From the NCBI GenBank assembly GCA_016195815.1, contig JACPYX010000006.1, positions 186,001 through 250,000 on the forward strand: a stretch of 64,000 bases of DNA. The letters are read 5' to 3'. A program made the translations under genes and the position numbers. Positions 24,671 through 32,764 of the stretch are shown here, in pieces (the first letter of the stretch is position 1; every line of letters starts with the position of its first letter). The notes below the pieces were generated by a model that was given only the letters and a program-made list of their open reading frames with translations, was not told the DNA's origin and did not search any database. The stretch comes from Chloroflexota bacterium (GTDB taxonomy: Bacteria; Chloroflexota; Anaerolineae; Anaerolineales; Villigracilaceae).

Positions 24671-24707
24671 GAGCGGAGAGAAGAGAGTAGAGAACAGAGA
24701 AAAGAAA
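24671..24707 (+). repeat. Purine-rich gagag(t)ag repeat upstream of the four-helix-bundle gene
   Basis: Tandem gagaaga/gagtaga/gaacaga words. The complementary pyrimidine version lies just after the gene at 25194-25227, and a related tract lies inside the heparinase-like gene at 29812-29859. Confidence 0.5.
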
Positions 24708-24729
24708 TTGAAATCGGCTGGAGGCGCTC

Positions 24730-25203
24730 ATGAGCGTTGATGGACTGAAAAGATTAAAGGTTTGGGTGCGGGCGAAGGATTTTGGTCTAGCAATCTACCA
24801 ACAGGTTTTGCCTTTATTACCGGCTGAGGAAAAATGGAATCTGGCCGCTCAACTCAGACGCTCCTCCCTTAGCATTCCCGCCAATATTGCGGAAGGATAT
24901 GGCCGCTTTTATTATCAAGATAACGTGCGATTTTGTTATCTGGCACGCGGCTCGCTTGAAGAAACTTTGAGTCATCTGGTCTTTGCGCTTGAAGCAAAAT
25001 TTATTCCTGAGATGCTTTATAAACATTTTGAAACCGAAGGCGAAGAAATAGACAAAATGCTCAACGGTTATATTTCTTATCTCAAGAAAAGCAAACAGGG
25101 CGCCAACGAACCCGGAGCAAATTATGCGGTTCGCGAAGAATCTGAGACTTATATTACCGAGTCTTTGAGAAACTTCAACGAAGATCAAGAAACTACTCTC
25201 TAA
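24730..25203 (+). CDS. Four-helix-bundle protein of the 23S rRNA intervening-sequence (S23) family
   Basis: This 157-residue protein has the family pattern: WVRAKDFGLAIYQ in helix 1, QLRRSSLSIPANIAEGYGR in helix 2, and FCYLARGSLEETLSHL in helix 3. The first 120 residues fit the family; the last 35 are acidic and probably flexible. Related proteins are encoded in rRNA intervening sequences but also occur as free genes, and their role is unknown. GGAGG precedes the ATG. Complementary simple repeats flank the gene on both sides, which may indicate it was inserted as a cassette. Confidence 0.85.
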   Translation: MSVDGLKRLKVWVRAKDFGLAIYQQVLPLLPAEEKWNLAAQLRRSSLSIPANIAEGYGRFYYQDNVRFCYLARGSLEETLSHLVFALEAKFIPEMLYKHFETEGEEIDKMLNGYISYLKKSKQGANEPGANYAVREESETYITESLRNFNEDQETTL

Positions 25204-25227
25204 TTATCTTCTCTCTACTCCCTAAAC
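25194..25227 (+). repeat. Pyrimidine-rich ctctcta repeat after the four-helix-bundle gene
   Basis: Words such as ctctcta and ctactccc, the complement of the words at 24671-24707, bridge the stop of one gene and the start of the next. Confidence 0.45.
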
Positions 25228-25228
25228 C

Positions 25229-27379
25229 ATGAAACAACTCCTCCAAAACCTGAAAAACGGAAAGACCATCATCGAAGAAGTACCCGTGCCAACACCGCGA
25301 GCCGGGATGGCGCTTGTCAAAACGGCGGCCAGTTTGGTGTCCGCGGGAACCGAGCGCATGGTGGTTGAGTTCGCGGAAAAATCTTTGGTTGGCAAAGCAC
25401 GCTCGCGTCCCGACCTTGTCAAGCAAGTCCTCGATAAAGCGCGCCGCGAGGGACTCGCGCCAACCGTCGCGGCCGCTTTCAACCGTCTTGATCAGCCGAT
25501 GGCGCTTGGATATTCGTCGGCAGGAACGATTGTTGCGCTTGGCAAAAATATGCAGGGCTTCAAAGTTGGTCAGCGCGTGGTTTGCGCGGGCGGCGGCTAT
25601 GCCGTCCATGCTGAATACGCGGTCGTGCCGCGCAACCTGCTCGCACCGCTCCCGAAAAATGTGGATTTTGAATCGGCGGCCTTCGCCACGCTCGGCGCGA
25701 TTGCCATGCACGGATTTCGTTTGAGCGAGCCGCAAGTGGGGGAACGCGTTGCCATTATTGGTTTGGGTTTATTGGGATTGCTGGCCGGACAAATTGCAAA
25801 CGCCGCGGGATGCAGTGTTTTGGGCATTGACATTGACCCGAAACGAATCGCCCTCGCTTCTTCTCTTGGACTTCAAGCAGTCGCGCGCTCCAAAGCCGTT
25901 GACTCGTCTGTTGCCTTCATCGCCAAGCGCGGCTTCGACGTGGTTTTAATTTGCGCCGATACGCCCTCCAATGATCCGGTTGAACTGGCTGGGGCCATCG
26001 CGCGTGACCGGGCGCGCATCGTCGCCACCGGCGCGGTTGGGCTGAACATCCCGCGCAAGATTTACTACGAAAAAGAATTGTCGTTCATCAACTCGCGTTC
26101 TTACGGGCCGGGGCGTTATGACTCTTCCTACGAAGAAGATGGAAAAGATTATCCTCTCGGCTACGTGAGATGGACCGAAGGCCGTAACCTCGAGTCGGTC
26201 GTGGAGTTGATGGCGGGCGGAAAGCTGAAAGTTCAGCCGTTGATCTCGCATCGCTTTCCAATCGAAAAAGCCGCGGCGGCGTATGAAGTCATCACGGGCA
26301 AGAAGAAAGAATCTTTCCTGGGTGTTTTGCTGACTTATCCACAGACGGTTGAAAAGCTGGAAAGTTCGAAAGTTGTCAGGTTCAACCTTCAAACCTTCAA
26401 ACCTTCAAATCTTGTAACATTGGGCGTTCTCGGTGCCGGCAACTTTGCCAATGCCACTTTGCTTCCGGCCATCAAAAATATCAAAGACATCGAACTGGTC
26501 GGCATCGCCTCGGCTGGCGGGCTTCATGCCCGGCATTCCGGCCAAAAGTTTGGATTCAAATATGCAGCTTCATCTGACGAAGAAATCATCAACGATCCGA
26601 ACATCAACACGGTTGCCATCCTCACCCGTCACGATTCCCATGCAGATTTGGTCGTCAGGGCCTTGAAGGCTGGCAAGAATGTCTTCGTTGAAAAACCATT
26701 AGCGATCAATAGCGTTCAACTTTCAGCGATCAGCAAAGTGCTGTCAACCGCCAACCGTCAATTGTTAACTGTGGGCTTCAATCGCCGCTTTTCGCCTCTT
26801 GCTCAAAAACTTTTCGCTTTCTACAAAGATCGTTCTGAACCGTTTCACATTCACTACCGCGTCAACGCGGGTTACATTCCCTTGAACCATTGGACTCAAA
26901 ACCCTGAGCAGGGCGGCGGACGAATCATCGGCGAAGCCTGTCACTTCATTGACTTCATCACTTTCCTCGCCGGCGCCGCGCCTGTTTCAGTGAGCGCGCA
27001 TGGATTACCCGACGGCGGCAAATATGGCGAAGACAATGTCAGTATGATTTTCGCTTTCCCAGATGGTTCGCTTGGCGTTGTGGATTATCTTGCCAACGGC
27101 GACAAATCTTTTCCCAAGGAACGCGTCGAAGTGTTTTGTGGCGGCAGGATCGCGGTGCTGGATGATTTTAGAAAATTAGAAATGGTGGAAAATGGAAAGT
27201 GGAAAGTGGTGAAAAGCGCGCAGGACAAAGGCTGGAAGGCTGAGTGGATCGCCTTAGCCAAATCCATCCGCGCAGGCGGTGGGCCGCCGATTCCCTATGA
27301 GCAATTGATCGGCGTGACCAAGTCCACGTTCGCGGCGGTCGAGTCTATTCGTGAGCGAAAGTGCATCGAAGTGACATGA
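25229..27379 (+). CDS. Bi-domain oxidoreductase: zinc-type alcohol dehydrogenase fused to Gfo/Idh/MocA dehydrogenase
   Basis: This 716-residue protein has an MDR-type dehydrogenase at residues 1-370 (SAGTERMVVEFAEKSL, then the nucleotide loop IIGLGLLGLLAGQ near 177) and a Gfo/Idh/MocA domain at about 395-716 (GVLGAGNFA near 394, EKPLAIN, and RIIGEACHFIDF with the usual catalytic position). Such fusions are common in surface polysaccharide clusters, where they probably oxidise or reduce a sugar nucleotide. The linker (about 373-392) is made by a repeat and contains QTFKPSN. Two further repeat-like tracts encode SAISKVLSTANRQ and ENGKWKVVK. The next gene overlaps the stop as ATGA. Confidence 0.85.
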   Translation: MKQLLQNLKNGKTIIEEVPVPTPRAGMALVKTAASLVSAGTERMVVEFAEKSLVGKARSRPDLVKQVLDKARREGLAPTVAAAFNRLDQPMALGYSSAGTIVALGKNMQGFKVGQRVVCAGGGYAVHAEYAVVPRNLLAPLPKNVDFESAAFATLGAIAMHGFRLSEPQVGERVAIIGLGLLGLLAGQIANAAGCSVLGIDIDPKRIALASSLGLQAVARSKAVDSSVAFIAKRGFDVVLICADTPSNDPVELAGAIARDRARIVATGAVGLNIPRKIYYEKELSFINSRSYGPGRYDSSYEEDGKDYPLGYVRWTEGRNLESVVELMAGGKLKVQPLISHRFPIEKAAAAYEVITGKKKESFLGVLLTYPQTVEKLESSKVVRFNLQTFKPSNLVTLGVLGAGNFANATLLPAIKNIKDIELVGIASAGGLHARHSGQKFGFKYAASSDEEIINDPNINTVAILTRHDSHADLVVRALKAGKNVFVEKPLAINSVQLSAISKVLSTANRQLLTVGFNRRFSPLAQKLFAFYKDRSEPFHIHYRVNAGYIPLNHWTQNPEQGGGRIIGEACHFIDFITFLAGAAPVSVSAHGLPDGGKYGEDNVSMIFAFPDGSLGVVDYLANGDKSFPKERVEVFCGGRIAVLDDFRKLEMVENGKWKVVKSAQDKGWKAEWIALAKSIRAGGGPPIPYEQLIGVTKSTFAAVESIRERKCIEVT
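26347..26416. repeat. In-frame repeat at the domain boundary of the bi-domain oxidoreductase
   Basis: Left half has ggttgaaaag/ggaaagtt words and right half has caaccttcaaacc words, so the tract is roughly self-complementary. It codes for the linker between the two dehydrogenase domains. Confidence 0.6.
27181..27212 (+). repeat. In-frame ggaaagtgg repeat in the bi-domain oxidoreductase
   Basis: Tandem ggaaa(a)tgg/ggaaagtgg words code for VENGKWKVV in a surface loop of the second domain. Confidence 0.5.
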
Positions 27380-28104
27380 AACAAGAACCCGAAATCAATC
27401 TTTTTTCAGTGACAATCGAATTATTTAGTGAACATTTGGCGTATGCAATTGATCAGTTGCGGTTGGCGATTGAGATTCCAAAATCTAACCATCCCGAACA
27501 GTTTAGGGTTGAATGGCGATATGCTACATCAAGCATGATTTATGGCTTTTCGGCATTAGATGGGTTAGCGAACTATTTAGGTTTTGAGTTATTCATTAAC
27601 GAGGGATCTGAGCATTTTATCAAAGATAATGAGCGGAGCTATGCTTTGAAGCAACTTCTAAAATCATGGAGGAGATTTTCTGTTCTGAACAAGGTGGAAT
27701 TAATTCTTGCTGAGACACGCTCAGATATTCTGAGGCCGAATATAGCCGAAAAGCTTAATGAGTTAAATACAATGAGAAACTGGCTTGTTCATGGTTTGCC
27801 TTACACGATTAATTATCTTGAAGAAACTACTTGGTCAGGAATGTGGTTTACAAGTACTTTGCATGATATGGAAGATAATTTTGAAAGGAGTAAATTCCCA
27901 AATACCAAATTTAATTCCCCAGCACGTCTGAATATGGCAGATGCTAAGACGTCAATTATTATTGTGTTAGAAGTTATAACATTCATTCTTAGCCAGATTA
28001 AGTGGTTTCATACTTCTATTACCACAATGCACAAGATGAAAAAGGAATATTGGCTTGACGGAAATTCTTCAGTTGCGGGCATTCTTTCCGATTTTCAATT
28101 GTAA
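27376..28104 (+). CDS. HEPN-like hypothetical protein, probably acquired
   Basis: This 242-residue all-helical protein has no close family that I can name. RNWLVH (Arg134, His139) fits the R-X4-H motif of HEPN ribonucleases, with the polar residue after Arg that is usual for active members. An upstream helix with SALDGLANYLGF fits the start of such a fold. The gene is clearly richer in A/T than its neighbours and lies between two polysaccharide genes, overlapping the first as ATGA. This suggests acquisition. No obvious partner antitoxin is next to it, so a toxin role is only a guess. Confidence 0.5.
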   Translation: MKQEPEINLFSVTIELFSEHLAYAIDQLRLAIEIPKSNHPEQFRVEWRYATSSMIYGFSALDGLANYLGFELFINEGSEHFIKDNERSYALKQLLKSWRRFSVLNKVELILAETRSDILRPNIAEKLNELNTMRNWLVHGLPYTINYLEETTWSGMWFTSTLHDMEDNFERSKFPNTKFNSPARLNMADAKTSIIIVLEVITFILSQIKWFHTSITTMHKMKKEYWLDGNSSVAGILSDFQL

Positions 28105-28159
28105 TAGTTCTTTTTAAAGCACATACTCCAAGCTCTTTTGCAATTTCAGTTAACGATAT

Positions 28160-30115
28160 ATGTTTTTATTTTCTGTTCTTGTTAAGTCTCTTTTCCAACT
28201 CGGCCTCGAACCGCTGGCTCTCAACGCGCTTTATAAATTCGGATTATGGACGGGGCATTATCGAAGGGCGATACCCGAACCTCGATATTCGAATATCGAA
28301 TTATCGAATATCGTTCATCTATTCTCTCTCCCATCCCGCAGGGAACTTCTGGAAACGATGAGCAAAGACGGTCAAGCCGCGTTGCTCAAAGAAGCCGATG
28401 AAATCGTCGGCGGCAAGTTCCGCATGTTCGGCGGCGAGCCTGTTGCGCTTCAACTCACGTTCAACCAGCCGCTCCATCATTGGGCTGATTACGAAACTCG
28501 CAAAGTCCCGATTCCCTATTCCCAATTTCCAATTCCCGATATCAAATTTGTCTGGGAACCCGCGCGCTTCGGCTGGGCTTTCACTTTAGGCCGCGCGTAT
28601 TACGTCACTCAAAATGAAAAATACGCCGAAGCCTTTTGGAAATATTTTGAATCATTCGGCGAATCAAATCCTCCATATCTTGGGCCGCATTGGATGAACG
28701 GCCAAGAAGTTGCGCTTCGCATGATGTCGCTGGTGTGGGCCGCGCAGGTTTTTGAAACGGCATCCGTCACAAATCCAGAAAGACGCGGGCAACTCATCCA
28801 AAGCATTTATGCTCATGCGAATCGCATTCCGCCAACACTGATCTATGCGTGCTCACAGAACAATAATCACCTCATCACCGAGTCCGCCGCAATGTACATC
28901 GCAGGCTTATTCTTTAACGAATCAAAATGGCGCGCCCTCGGATGGCGCTGGCTTAACCGGGCTTTGCAAAATCAGATCAGCGATTACGGCGAATACATTC
29001 AGCACAGCGCGAACTATCATCGCGTGATGTTACAGACTGCGCTGTTTGTTCATGCGATCAAAAAGGATGATTGGCCGCGCGCGACCTCACAGGCTTTGAC
29101 GCGCGCCGCGCATTGGCTGTTCTCGATGCTCGATCCCGCTTCAGGCCGGACCCCGAACCTGGGCGCCAACGATGGAGCCTTGATTCTGCCTTTGAGTTCC
29201 ACACCCTTCGACGACTTTCGCCCGACGGTGCAGGCCGCGGCGCGCGCGTTTTTACAAACAGGTTTGCCCGCGGGCGTGTGGGACGAGCTGTCGCTGTGGC
29301 TTGGCCTGCCCGTCTCTGAACGAACTTCTGATTCAGACGCGTATCTCAGCGATCATTTGCGCGCCGCAAACTCATGGGCCTATTTGCGAGCGTCGCGATT
29401 CAAATCGCGGCTATCGCAAATGGACCAATTGCATCTCGATCTGTGGTGGCGCGGACTCAACATCGCGCAGGACGCCGGGACGTATCTTTATAATGCCGGT
29501 GCGCCGTGGGATAATCCGCTGGTTTCGACGCGCGTGCATAACACGCTGACGGTGGATGGCCGCGATCAAATGACGCGCGGCGGGCGCTTCATGACCCTTG
29601 ATTGGTCTCCCGCGCATTCGAAGAATGTGCTGGATGCCGACGAGCGGATTTTGGGAAGGGTGCTTGCTTATCATAAAGGCTATCAACGTCTCGGCATTCG
29701 CCATGAACGCGAAGTGACCGCTTTTGTGGATGAACGCTGGCAGATCAAAGACAAATTGCTGTTCACTCAACCCGCGGCGCATGTCTTTCGATTGCACTGG
29801 TTGTTGATAGATGGGGAGTGGGGAATAGAGAACGGAGAACAGGGAGTAGGGATTAGGGTAAAGTCAAAATACGGATGGATTGCTTTGAACATTGAATCTG
29901 GGATCCGAATATCGAAATCCGAATATCGTGTATCGCTCATCCGCGCTGGAGAATTGATTTACGGCACAGGCCAGCCGCTTCCCTTTGAAGGCTGGGTCTC
30001 GCCGACGTACAGCGTCAAAGTCCCTGCGTTATCATTGGCGGTGGAAGTGACGTCATCCAAAATGATTACTTTTACAAGTGAGTTTATTTTTCCGACCATT
30101 GACAATGGACGATAG
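28160..30115 (+). CDS. Heparinase II/III-like polysaccharide lyase family protein
   Basis: This 651-residue protein has an alpha/alpha-toroid domain (to about residue 380) with HWADYETRK, GPHWMNGQEVALRMMSLVWA and NNHLITESAAMYIAGLFF, then a C-terminal heparinase II/III beta-sandwich with YLYNAGAPWDNPLVSTRVHNTL. The His/Asn residues in these segments are at the positions conserved in the family. It may cleave or remodel an acidic polysaccharide. Neighbours are a sugar dehydrogenase fusion and a GT4, so it is likely part of capsule assembly. At least four short simple-repeat tracts are read through in frame. No signal peptide is clear, and the ribosome site is weak. Confidence 0.78.
   Translation: MFLFSVLVKSLFQLGLEPLALNALYKFGLWTGHYRRAIPEPRYSNIELSNIVHLFSLPSRRELLETMSKDGQAALLKEADEIVGGKFRMFGGEPVALQLTFNQPLHHWADYETRKVPIPYSQFPIPDIKFVWEPARFGWAFTLGRAYYVTQNEKYAEAFWKYFESFGESNPPYLGPHWMNGQEVALRMMSLVWAAQVFETASVTNPERRGQLIQSIYAHANRIPPTLIYACSQNNNHLITESAAMYIAGLFFNESKWRALGWRWLNRALQNQISDYGEYIQHSANYHRVMLQTALFVHAIKKDDWPRATSQALTRAAHWLFSMLDPASGRTPNLGANDGALILPLSSTPFDDFRPTVQAAARAFLQTGLPAGVWDELSLWLGLPVSERTSDSDAYLSDHLRAANSWAYLRASRFKSRLSQMDQLHLDLWWRGLNIAQDAGTYLYNAGAPWDNPLVSTRVHNTLTVDGRDQMTRGGRFMTLDWSPAHSKNVLDADERILGRVLAYHKGYQRLGIRHEREVTAFVDERWQIKDKLLFTQPAAHVFRLHWLLIDGEWGIENGEQGVGIRVKSKYGWIALNIESGIRISKSEYRVSLIRAGELIYGTGQPLPFEGWVSPTYSVKVPALSLAVEVTSSKMITFTSEFIFPTIDNGR
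28281..28313 (+). repeat. gaatatcg repeat in the heparinase-like gene (5' part)
   Basis: Degenerate tandem gaatatcga words code for RYSNIELSNIV. Matching words occur at 29903-29934 in the same gene. Confidence 0.55.
28510..28541 (+). repeat. attccc(t/a)attt repeat in the heparinase-like gene
   Basis: Tandem attcccta/attcccaa/ttccaatt words code for IPYSQFPIPD. Confidence 0.5.
29812..29859 (+). repeat. gggagt/ggagaac repeat in the heparinase-like gene (3' part)
   Basis: Tandem ggggaata/ggagaaca/gggagtag words code for a Gly/Glu/Asn-rich loop (GIENGEQGVGI). Confidence 0.55.
29903..29934 (+). repeat. gaatatcg repeat in the heparinase-like gene (3' part)
   Basis: Same words as 28281-28313; codes for IRISKSEYRV. 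Confidence 0.5.
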
Positions 30116-30157
30116 GCCATCATTTATCGTCCATCATCTACGATCTATCGTCCATTA
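30097..30157. repeat. atcgtccat repeat bridging two polysaccharide genes
   Basis: Alternating forms of gacgata and atcgtccat include the stop codon of the heparinase-like gene and reach the start codon of the GT4 gene. Confidence 0.5.
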
Positions 30158-31392
30158 TGCACATCCTCATCATTCACCAGGCCTTTGCCTCGCTCGACGA
30201 ACCCGGCGGGACGCGTCATTATGAATTCGCGCGCCTGCTCGCAAGCCGCGGGCATCAGGTGACGGTGATCGCGAGCCCGGTAAGTTATATAACAGGGTCC
30301 CCCCTCGTCCCTTCGGGACATTCCCCCCATTTGCAAAGCAAATGGGGGCAGACGGAGGGGGGCATAACCATCCTCCGCGCCCGCGTCTACTCTGCCCACC
30401 ACAAATCCTTCTTCCATCGCATCATCGCTTTCTTTTCGTTCATGTTTTCTTCCTTTTGGATCGGACTTGGTGTCAAGCGCGTGGACCTTGTCTGGGGCAC
30501 GTCGCCGCCGATCTTTCAGGGCGTGACGGCTTGGGCGTTGGCACGGCTCAAAGGCGCGCAGTTTTTGTTCGAAGTGCGCGACCTGTGGCCGCAGTTTGCC
30601 ATTGCGGTCGGCGTGTTGCAGAATCCGATTCTGATCCGCATGTCCGAATGGCTGGAGCGATTCCTGTATCGGCGCGCGGAGCGGGTGATGGTCAACAGCC
30701 CGGGGTTCAGCGCGCACGTTCAAAGCCGGGGGGCGAAGCGGGTGGAGTTAATTCCCAACGGCGCGGACCCATCCATGTTCGATCCATCCAACGATGGTGC
30801 GGACTTCCGCCGCGCACACCATCTCGAAGGAAAATTCATCGCGATGTACGCGGGTGCGCACGGGATGTCGAATGATCTGGATGTCCTTTTGGAGTCTGCC
30901 GGCCTGCTGATGGATCAACCTGAAATCCAAATTGTGCTGGTCGGCGATGGAAAAGAAAAACCTGCTTTGCAACAACGCGCCGCAGATATGAAGTTGACCA
31001 ACGTGACCTTCGCGCCGTCCGTTCCAAAATCAGAAATGCCAAACGCGCTGGCCGCGTCGGATGTGTGCATCGCGATCTTGAAACCGCTCGAAGAATACAA
31101 GACGACCTATCCGAATAAAGTTTTCGATTACATGGCGGCGGGACGCGCAGTGGCGCTGGCGATTGACGGCGTGATCCGCGCAGTGGTCGAGGCGGCTGAT
31201 TGCGGGCTTTTCGCCGAGCCTGGAAACGCGCTTGCATTGGCAAATGCGTTGCGCGAGTTGGCGGGCAATAAAATAAAGTCGCGTGCGATGGGATCGAATG
31301 GCCGAAAATATCTCGAAGAGAATTTCAGCCGCGAGAAAACGGCGGCGAAGTTGATCGGGATTTTGGAAGAGATGGCGAAGGCCAAAGATTAA
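30157..31392 (+). CDS. Glycosyltransferase family 4 protein (WbuB-like)
   Basis: This 411-residue GT-B enzyme begins with HQAFASLDEPGGTRHYEFARLL, the WbuB/WcaI start. The C-terminal nucleotide-sugar domain has YAGAHGMSNDLDVLLESA, VLVGDGKEKPAL and the EX7E-type region YPNKVFDYMAAGRAV. Such enzymes add a sugar to a lipid-linked O-antigen or capsule unit on the cytoplasmic face. Residues about 44-70 are encoded by a palindromic element with several hairpins (30297-30364). It reads through without a stop in the loop between the first strand-helix units. It ends a plus-strand polysaccharide block. Confidence 0.85.
   Translation: MHILIIHQAFASLDEPGGTRHYEFARLLASRGHQVTVIASPVSYITGSPLVPSGHSPHLQSKWGQTEGGITILRARVYSAHHKSFFHRIIAFFSFMFSSFWIGLGVKRVDLVWGTSPPIFQGVTAWALARLKGAQFLFEVRDLWPQFAIAVGVLQNPILIRMSEWLERFLYRRAERVMVNSPGFSAHVQSRGAKRVELIPNGADPSMFDPSNDGADFRRAHHLEGKFIAMYAGAHGMSNDLDVLLESAGLLMDQPEIQIVLVGDGKEKPALQQRAADMKLTNVTFAPSVPKSEMPNALAASDVCIAILKPLEEYKTTYPNKVFDYMAAGRAVALAIDGVIRAVVEAADCGLFAEPGNALALANALRELAGNKIKSRAMGSNGRKYLEENFSREKTAAKLIGILEEMAKAKD
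30297..30364. repeat. MITE-like palindromic element inside the GT4 gene
   Basis: Imperfect terminal inverted repeats (cccccctcgtc and gacggagggg) enclose two exact hairpins: gtccc-ttc-gggac (30308-30320) and a 10-bp stem (30325-30334 with 30338-30347). Read in frame, it adds about 25 residues rich in Ser, Gly and His. Confidence 0.65.
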
Positions 31393-31443
31393 ATTGCAAA
31401 ATTGCCTTTGCGCTGAGGCGGAGCGCCGCCCTGCCTCGGTCTA

Positions 31444-32010
31444 TTATTGAATATTTCCAACGAGTCCCAACTCAGAAGCAATCCGCCGCATGGCGGTGAT
31501 GACATTGTCAACGTGTTCCCAAATGTCCACGCCGAAATCCTGGGCGGCATGTTCCATCTCTAGGCGGTCGGTGCCGGCGGCAAAGGCTTTATCTTTCCAT
31601 TTCTTTTTAACGGAAGATGGCTCGAGGTCCAGCAATGAACGGGATGGACGGACCAGCGCCACGGCGGTGATGAGACCGGTGATTTCATCGCAGGCCATCA
31701 GGGCTTTGCGCCGCAAGGTGTCGCGCGGCACGCCGGTGCCCACGCCGTGACTCAAAATGTCTTGAATAATATCTTCGGGGATTCCGCGCGCACGCAAAAT
31801 GGGCGCGCCTTTGATGGGATGTTCTTCGAGCGTGGGATGAATCTCCCAATCGAAATCATGGATGAGGCCAAGCTGTCCCCAGGCTTCCGCGTCCTCGCCG
31901 AATTTTTCGGCGTAAAAACGCATGGACGTTTCAACGGACAGCATGTGCCTGACCAGTCCTTCGTTTTTCACGAACTCACGAACAAGAGCAAGGGCTTCAT
32001 CGCGGGTCAT
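31444..32010 (-). CDS. HD-domain hydrolase
   Basis: This 188-residue protein has an HD metal site: VRHMLSVETSMRFYAEKFG (first His) and LGLIHDFDWE with the His-Asp pair. A later HGVGTG and CDEITGL continue the family pattern. HD proteins hydrolyse phosphomonoesters or phosphodiesters of nucleotides; the substrate is not predicted. ATG 32010 with AAGGA upstream was chosen; the longer frame overlaps the SanA-like gene out of frame. It is encoded immediately downstream of the sanA-like gene and converges on the GT4 gene. Confidence 0.8.
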   Translation of the reverse strand: MTRDEALALVREFVKNEGLVRHMLSVETSMRFYAEKFGEDAEAWGQLGLIHDFDWEIHPTLEEHPIKGAPILRARGIPEDIIQDILSHGVGTGVPRDTLRRKALMACDEITGLITAVALVRPSRSLLDLEPSSVKKKWKDKAFAAGTDRLEMEHAAQDFGVDIWEHVDNVITAMRRIASELGLVGNIQ

Positions 32011-32026
32011 TGATTTTCCTTTTGGA

Positions 32027-32686
32027 TCAAGAACTTTTTGAAAAGATCGGTTCGGGATTGCCGAGGACGGGCAAAGGTTTTTCGATGTAGACATCCCACA
32101 GCGCGCCGACGGTGGCTAACTGCTCGCGGACATTCCAAATAACAAGGGATAATTTTCGATAGGGAATATTGTTGGCTTCCACGCCCGCGGCTTGCAGGCC
32201 AAGCGCGTTGCACAGAAAGAGCGCGCGTGGCAGGTGAAAAGCCTGCGTGACCAGAAGGGCAGAGTCCAGGCCGAAGATGGCTTTGGCGCGATAGCAGGTA
32301 TCGTAGGTGCGGCGGCCGGCATAATCGAGTACGATGGCGTTTTCCGGCACGCCGAGGCTGACGGCATAATCGCTCATCGCGCCCGGCTCGTTGTAATTGT
32401 CGAAGCGGTTGTCGCCGCTCATCAACAACTTTTGGACTTTGCCCGCGAAATAAAGCTGCGCCGCCGTTTCGACGCGGTCACGCAAAATTGCAGTCGGGTA
32501 GCCGTCACGCGTCAGGCCCGCCCCGAAAACGATTGCAACTCTTTCGGTTGGCGCGGCGCTGACGGTATAAATACGCGTCCAACTATAAACAGCGGTAATG
32601 ATGCGCGGCAGGATCAAAACGAGAAGGCCGGTCAATGCCAATGTTTTGATGAGGCGCCAGATGAAATTAAGGATTCGTTTCCACAT
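32027..32686 (-). CDS. SanA/YdcF-like (DUF218) membrane protein
   Basis: This 219-residue protein has one N-terminal membrane helix (residues about 14-33) and a DUF218 domain with AIVFGAGL, SGDNRFDNYNEPGAMSDYAVSLGV, DYAGRRTYDTCYRAK and VTQAFHLPRALFLC. SanA of E. coli affects envelope permeability to vancomycin; biochemistry is unknown. It is followed 17 bases downstream by the HD-hydrolase gene, so they form one unit. It lies after the terminator of the phosphonate operon. Confidence 0.85.
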   Translation of the reverse strand: MWKRILNFIWRLIKTLALTGLLVLILPRIITAVYSWTRIYTVSAAPTERVAIVFGAGLTRDGYPTAILRDRVETAAQLYFAGKVQKLLMSGDNRFDNYNEPGAMSDYAVSLGVPENAIVLDYAGRRTYDTCYRAKAIFGLDSALLVTQAFHLPRALFLCNALGLQAAGVEANNIPYRKLSLVIWNVREQLATVGALWDVYIEKPLPVLGNPEPIFSKSS

Positions 32687-32703
32687 CGGCGAAATTCTAC
32701 CCT

Positions 32704-32735
32704 AAAAAAACAGGGACAGGTCTCAGACCTGTCCC
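32704..32735 (-). terminator. Intrinsic terminator of the phn operon
   Basis: Perfect 11-bp stem (32713-32723 with 32725-32735) and, on the minus strand, a run of seven T residues directly after it. Confidence 0.85.
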
Positions 32736-32764
32736 GATACTGCCGATGAGCGCTCGATCATGCT

